Shown piece after piece: positions 60,190-64,000 of a stretch of 64,000 nucleotides of DNA (its first letter is position 1; the number at the start of each line of letters is the position of its first letter). The DNA comes from Akkermansiaceae bacterium (GTDB taxonomy: Bacteria; Verrucomicrobiota; Verrucomicrobiia; Verrucomicrobiales; Akkermansiaceae): assembly GCA_019634595.1 (NCBI GenBank), contig JAHCBC010000003.1, positions 744,001-808,000 on the forward strand, given 5' to 3'. The notes under the pieces were generated by a model that searched no databases, had not been told where the DNA came from, and was given only the letters and a program-made list of their open reading frames with translations. A program made the position numbers and the translations under genes.

Positions 60190-60575
60190 CCGGGAGGAGG
60201 AAAGATGGCGCAGCAGCTCGGCCACCAGGGAAGAATGCTTGCGGGAAGCCACGTCGACATGGAATCCATTCCCCGAGGGAAATCGAAGCGGTTCGGAAGC
60301 GGGGTGGCATCGCCCGATCCCGGCAAAGCCTCCATGATGACCTCGGCGAATGCGGAGAACCCATCATGCTGGTGATCCTTCCGCTTTCCGCCGGCACTGA
60401 ACCCAGTTCGCGAAGGTGAGGTCTGGTTCGGGCGGCTGAAAGCCATCGCCGATTGGCCACTCCGCTCGAAGGCGTCCAGCAGGACCTCGCGGTGCGCGGC
60501 GGGCACCAGCACCCGTCCCCTGGAATCAGCCCGGATCAAATCAGATCCACCATCGGTATCGGTCATAGAGGTCAT
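60190..60575 (-). pseudogene. tnpA: IS66 TnpA, frameshifted
   Basis: The start MTDTDGG and DSRGRVLVPAAHREVLLDAF, ERSGQSAMAF match TnpA. The next part LTFANWVQCRRKAEG is in another frame, so the gene is broken. The 3' limit is approximate. TnpA is an HTH accessory protein of IS66. Confidence 0.75.
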
Positions 60576-60635
60576 TCATACCTACCTATCACCTCTATGA
60601 CCGCTTATGGAACGGGTGCTGCGAGGAGCGCATAC

Positions 60636-60643
60636 TTTTAGTG
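60636..60643. repeat. IS66 target-site duplication, right copy
   Basis: TTTTAGTG, identical to 58235-58242. Confidence 0.9.
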
Positions 60644-60661
60644 TAGCCGGGGTCGCCAAGA

Positions 60662-60722
60662 AAAAGTGGCTGGGGCATCTTGCCCCAGGCCGTTGCCGGG
60701 GCGTCCCGCCCCGGTCTTCCGG
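60662..60722 (+). repeat. Dispersed palindromic intergenic repeat (copy 2)
   Basis: 60662-60702 is identical over 41 nt to 38012-38052. It contains two GC hairpins, including CCGGGGC and GCCCCGG around GTCCC. It lies 27 nt outside the IS66 element. From 60723 to 60924 I see nothing clear. Confidence 0.75.
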
Positions 60723-60924
60723 TGATTGCCGCTCCCACAAAGCGGCCACACTTTTCATGAAAACGCGTTAAGAGGAGAAATTCGATTCCAATCTCTTCTA
60801 TCCGTGTTCATCTGCGTTCATTTGACGAAGGATTTTGAAGGGTCAGTTCGTCCATGTCGCTTCGCTTCCATTGCGGTTGGATTTCTCCCTAATGCAGGGA
60901 CACTCGGTCCGGCGGACTCAACTT

Positions 60925-62802
60925 TCACTTCCCATCTTCGGTGAGCACCTCATCCAGCACCCGCTGGATCCCTGCCTGCGCCATGGTGCTGTTCGGATAA
61001 ATGTCACCCGCTTTCAAATACCATGCGAGGGCGGAACCGGTCTGCTTCGGCGTGCGGTTCTCCAGCTTCCGCGCCTCATCGAGCGCCTTGGTGAAGTCCG
61101 CCACTTTCGGCGCGAGCAGTTCCATCTCCCGTCCCAGCTTGGGATCATCAGGGAACTCCTCCCGCAACTCCGCCAGTTGTTCCCAGGCCGCATAGTTCTG
61201 CCCCACCTTGCTGAACTCCCCCGCCTTGCTCAGCGCGGTCTCGATCTTCGTGAGATTGGTCACGATCTGGCGGAAGGCGTCCTCGCGGGTCACATCCCCC
61301 TGGATCGCGGGGGCCAGCTCATACTGCCGCCGCGCGATCTCCCGGTAGTTCCCCTCCCCCAGCAGGCGGTCGAAGTCATTGCGCGCCACGTTCATCCCAC
61401 CGGAGCTGCTCACCAGCGCGCTGAACTCCTTCAGCTTCGGGTTGGTCGGCCAGATTTCCGTGGCCGATTTGATCTTCTCCGCCGCCTTCCCGGCATCCTT
61501 CGCCAGCAGATGGGCCTTCGCTTCCTCGATCGCCAGATCGGACGCGAGGGTGTAGGCGGCGATGGCGCTGTCCACCTTCGATGAAGGGAAATCCTTCACC
61601 GTCTTCTTCAAGCGGTCCGCCAAAGGAATGGTCTTCGCGTAGTCGCGGGCTTGGAGCGTGTCATATAGCTCATGGAGATCATGCACGTACTCCAGGATCC
61701 GCCGTTTTTTCTCGTAGGGGAAAGTCGCCACCGGACTGAGATATTCCCCCACCGCGAAGCCCTCCATCAAACGCTGGGAAGCGGAATGGACTTCGTCACG
61801 CGAGAGATGGAGATCCACCGCCTGGATGTATTTCTGGGTCTCGCGGATCGCCTCGTTCGAAAGCGAATCGAACGACGAAACCGTGGGGCTGATGCCGATG
61901 GACTGTGAAAACAGTTTCGAAACGTCCGATCCTTCCTTGACCCGCAGCGTGGCATCACCGTCCCTCCAGATCTGGTTGTAGAATCGGGCGGCCATCAGCA
62001 CGTGCTCATACCGGCGCTGGACGAACCATTGAACCATGTTCACCTGGTACTGGGTCTTGGTGGTGATCGTCTGCGCCTCGCTGCGGGCGATGTTCGACTT
62101 CTTCATGACCTCGATCTCACCGAGACGACGGATGGTTTCCGCATGCCGCAGTGAATTGGCACCTTTGCCGGGGCTGGTGGCCGGTGGTTTCCCCCCGGCC
62201 TTCTCGTCTTTGGCGGAGGATTTCCGCGTTTCCCCCAGATTTTTCTCCTGTTCCGCATGACGGTTCATCCAGTCCGCCTCCTGGATCAACCGCTTCTTCT
62301 CGGTCTCAATGCTGTCGTTGAGTTTCTTCAGTCCGTTGATGTCCTGCTTCGCCAGCATCGCCATGTAAATCGCCTCCGCCAATGATCCGCAGATGTTGGC
62401 GTCGCCCGGGTAGGTGGCCGCCTTCGGCAGCAGGGTGAAGGCCCCGTAAAGATCAGGACCGCCCTGACGTAGCGGAGAAATGGTGGCCAGGATTTCCTGG
62501 ACCGTCTTCCGGTATTCCTCCGCACCTTCATCGCTCTCCGGAGGCTGGTTGAGATATTTCTCGAACCTCGCCTTCAGGAGCCGGTTGTCCCCGAGGGGTA
62601 TGGTCACTCCTCCGATGGTGATGGTCTCCGCGGATGGATCCAGCATCAGGAAGTCATTGCCGGGCTTTCCCGCATCATTCTTCGCCGCGGGGGCCGCCAC
62701 CGCAGGTTCACCATCGGCCGGAGGTGAGCCGGGTGGAGGTGAATAGACCTGCGCATATGCGAAACCGGCCAGGAAAAGCGGAAGGGTGATACGGAGTTTC
62801 AT
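60925..62802 (-). CDS. Exported helical hypothetical protein
   Basis: 625 residues from ATG 62802 with a signal peptide (LRITLPLFLAGFAYAQVYSP). The mature part has a Pro/Ala-rich head followed by long charged helices (SIETEKKRLIQEADWMNRHA) and TPR-like segments towards the C-terminus. No known catalytic domain. It is followed on the same strand by nothing in the window except the repeat spacer. It is preceded by a 134-aa gene, 20 nt away, and both may share a transcript with the upstream ABC permease. Function unknown. Confidence 0.65.
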   Translation of the reverse strand: MKLRITLPLFLAGFAYAQVYSPPPGSPPADGEPAVAAPAAKNDAGKPGNDFLMLDPSAETITIGGVTIPLGDNRLLKARFEKYLNQPPESDEGAEEYRKTVQEILATISPLRQGGPDLYGAFTLLPKAATYPGDANICGSLAEAIYMAMLAKQDINGLKKLNDSIETEKKRLIQEADWMNRHAEQEKNLGETRKSSAKDEKAGGKPPATSPGKGANSLRHAETIRRLGEIEVMKKSNIARSEAQTITTKTQYQVNMVQWFVQRRYEHVLMAARFYNQIWRDGDATLRVKEGSDVSKLFSQSIGISPTVSSFDSLSNEAIRETQKYIQAVDLHLSRDEVHSASQRLMEGFAVGEYLSPVATFPYEKKRRILEYVHDLHELYDTLQARDYAKTIPLADRLKKTVKDFPSSKVDSAIAAYTLASDLAIEEAKAHLLAKDAGKAAEKIKSATEIWPTNPKLKEFSALVSSSGGMNVARNDFDRLLGEGNYREIARRQYELAPAIQGDVTREDAFRQIVTNLTKIETALSKAGEFSKVGQNYAAWEQLAELREEFPDDPKLGREMELLAPKVADFTKALDEARKLENRTPKQTGSALAWYLKAGDIYPNSTMAQAGIQRVLDEVLTEDGK

Positions 62803-62821
62803 CGGTCTCGGCGGCGGGGGT

Positions 62822-63226
62822 TCAGAGGCGGTTGATGGCGGTTGCAACAGGCACACCACCTTGGCGGAACTTCACGCGGATCGCGTATTTCTGCTGTCTT
62901 GCGATGTTCAGGTGGCTGAATGAGGCGGGGATCTCAACCCCGATCAGTTCGTCCCCCCCGGGGGTGTTCACCCGCAGGCTCACCACCTGGCCGCGCGAGG
63001 TCGTCCAGCGCAGTTGCTGGTCGATCTTTCCCTCCACCATATACTCATTGCCACGCAGGCTGTTGCCGTTTTCCAGCAGATCCCTCACGTCGAGCTTCTC
63101 CACATCCCCCATCGGAGAATCCTTCTGACTGACGAAATGCCTCCCGCCGAAGAACAGGACGGCGACAACGGCGATGATGCCGAGGACGACACCGGGATGG
63201 AGACTCGAACTAGCGCGGCGGGCCAT
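62822..63226 (-). CDS. Single-pass membrane protein, unknown
   Basis: 134 residues. One N-terminal transmembrane helix (GVVLGIIAVVAVLFFGG) is followed by a compact beta-rich domain (VEGKIDQQLRWTTSRGQVVS, VEIPASFSHLNIARQQKYAI) that may be OB-fold-like. It lies between a partial ABC permease gene and a 625-aa exported protein. Same strand as both, so likely one operon. No function assigned. Confidence 0.6.
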   Translation of the reverse strand: MARRASSSLHPGVVLGIIAVVAVLFFGGRHFVSQKDSPMGDVEKLDVRDLLENGNSLRGNEYMVEGKIDQQLRWTTSRGQVVSLRVNTPGGDELIGVEIPASFSHLNIARQQKYAIRVKFRQGGVPVATAINRL

Positions 63227-63299
63227 GGAAATTCGTGGATTTGGGTTTCTGGAGCGGTGAACCTACCCGCTTCCGCGGGGCATATCGAGAAGGAAGTTC

Positions 63300-64000
63300 C
63301 TACGAATCCCACTGCGACCGCCGGGCACCCATCCATGCGGCGACGAGCGATATGAGGATGTGGGCCGCCAATGCCTGCACGCATGCCACCTGCGGAGACA
63401 GCGCGGTATCGATCACGGATCTCACCGCCTGGTGCACCTGGGTCTGGAGTGCCTCCACCGAGCCTGACCATGCCCAGTACGCGGAAATGAACGGACGGGT
63501 GAATGATTCGATATGCTCCGGCAACGCCAGAACGGCCCCCGACAGCGGAAGCTGGAATCCGACCAAATAGATCGAGAGGAGGGAGGCCTGCTCCGCCGTC
63601 CGCATCCATGACGAAATCGCCAGACAGATCGCCGTCATCGCCGCATTCACCGCCAGCAGGAACCCGGCGTGCTGGAGGAAATCCCCACGGAAAGGACCGA
63701 AGAAATTCACGAAGAACGCCATCCACGCGGATTGCGCGACCACCAGGCAGGCAAGGAACGCCACCTTCGATCCGAGGTAGGCCGCAGGCCTCAGTCCGGC
63801 GAATTTTTCCTTTTCGTAAATCGGCCTCTCACCCGCGATCTCCCGTGCCGAGTTGTTCGACCCCATGAGGGACAGCAACACCACCTGGAACATGATGATG
63901 CCGGAGATGGCGGACCCGACCTTCGCCTGGTCCGCGCGCACGCTCTGCTGCTCCTGGATTTCCGCGGCCATGTCGTTCTGCCTGCTTTCGGAAAACTTCC
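63300..64000 (-). CDS. ABC-2-type transporter permease (C-terminal part, partial)
   Basis: The open frame runs from the window end (64000) to 63300. The N-terminal part visible is KFSESRQNDMAAEIQEQQSV, then six membrane-like helices (IIMFQVVLLSLMG, VAFLACLVVAQSAWMAFFVN, FLLAVNAAMTAICLAISSWM, LLSIYLVGFQLPLSGAVLAL, AHILISLVAAWMG). This is the ABC2 membrane fold; the upstream ATPase part would lie outside the window. The cargo is unknown. The frame is open at the edge, so 63971 (ATG) is not necessarily the start. Confidence 0.75.
   Translation of the reverse strand, partial: KFSESRQNDMAAEIQEQQSVRADQAKVGSAISGIIMFQVVLLSLMGSNNSAREIAGERPIYEKEKFAGLRPAAYLGSKVAFLACLVVAQSAWMAFFVNFFGPFRGDFLQHAGFLLAVNAAMTAICLAISSWMRTAEQASLLSIYLVGFQLPLSGAVLALPEHIESFTRPFISAYWAWSGSVEALQTQVHQAVRSVIDTALSPQVACVQALAAHILISLVAAWMGARRSQWDS

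Larger units (their letters stand above)
58243..60635 (-). mobile_element. IS66-family insertion sequence, degraded coding region
   Basis: A 2393-bp element with terminal inverted repeats: GTAAGCGCTCCTTGCAGCCCC-like (20-21 nt) at 58243-58263, and its inverse at 60615-60635, about 18 of 21 matching. A perfect 8-bp target duplication flanks it. The genes tnpA, tnpB and tnpC are in the usual IS66 order, read on the minus strand. All are frameshifted, so the element cannot move by itself. It inserted between the lactonase-like gene and a repeat-containing spacer. Confidence 0.92.

Overview
The window looks like a chromosomal segment of a Verrucomicrobiota bacterium, probably from the Luteolibacter/Akkermansiaceae neighbourhood. 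This is inferred from gene content: a Tat-exported Gfo/Idh/MocA oxidoreductase, a sugar dehydrogenase fused to cytochrome c, a DUF3142 lipoprotein, DP/W-repeat exported proteins, and proB/proA/prfB housekeeping genes of matching style. No rRNA is present. The only intact tRNA is tRNA-Met(CAT) at 24394-24468. No CRISPR array was seen.

Region 1 (1-2984): the end of a heavy-metal RND efflux operon on the minus strand (small Cys-rich exported protein, TolC-like outer membrane protein, periplasmic adaptor, first codons of the RND pump), preceded by a 51-residue DnaJ-type zinc-finger peptide.

Region 2 (3101-11373, minus strand) is a 12-gene train and one of the three most interesting loci. In transcription order: a membrane-anchored trypsin-like protease, a zinc-ribbon membrane protein, a 184-aa protein, a PD-(D/E)XK nuclease with an apparent Fe-S cluster, a small lipoprotein, a small membrane protein, a DUF3150-like coiled-coil protein, DUF1257 (Ycf35), DUF2997, a 76-aa protein, a Ycf46-type AAA+ ATPase, and a WGR-domain ATP-dependent DNA ligase. 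A divergent XRE regulator with a palindromic operator sits at its head. Five strong hairpins break the train, each lying just ahead of a start codon.

Region 3 (11671-24393) is mobile-element machinery: a zinc-finger protein, a large serine recombinase and two ParB/RepB-like proteins in one operon; a pair of unrecognised proteins; a radical-SAM protein fused to a plasmid-type DNA-binding domain; then an AlpA-like HTH, a reverse transcriptase with an FSDD active site, a hairpin array and a ParB-like protein. The region ends with a tRNA-3'-end-like fragment, a terminator and tRNA-Met. Regions 2 and 3 together look like one large integrated element or former plasmid.

Region 4 (24642-58050) is mostly ordinary chromosome. 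Inside it is a WXG100-like/FtsK-EccC-like locus (26162-30969) that resembles a minimal type VII secretion system. It also holds a GH51 arabinofuranosidase with an AraC regulator, a beta-CASP hydrolase, an aroK gene, a Sua5 gene, a K+ channel, proB and proA separated by a toxin-antitoxin pair, prfB with the classic programmed +1 frameshift, and an nth gene.

Region 5 (58243-60635) is a complete IS66-family element with matching terminal inverted repeats and a perfect 8-bp target duplication, but all three transposition genes are frameshifted. The window ends with two exported or membrane hypothetical proteins and a partial ABC-2 permease (60925-64000).
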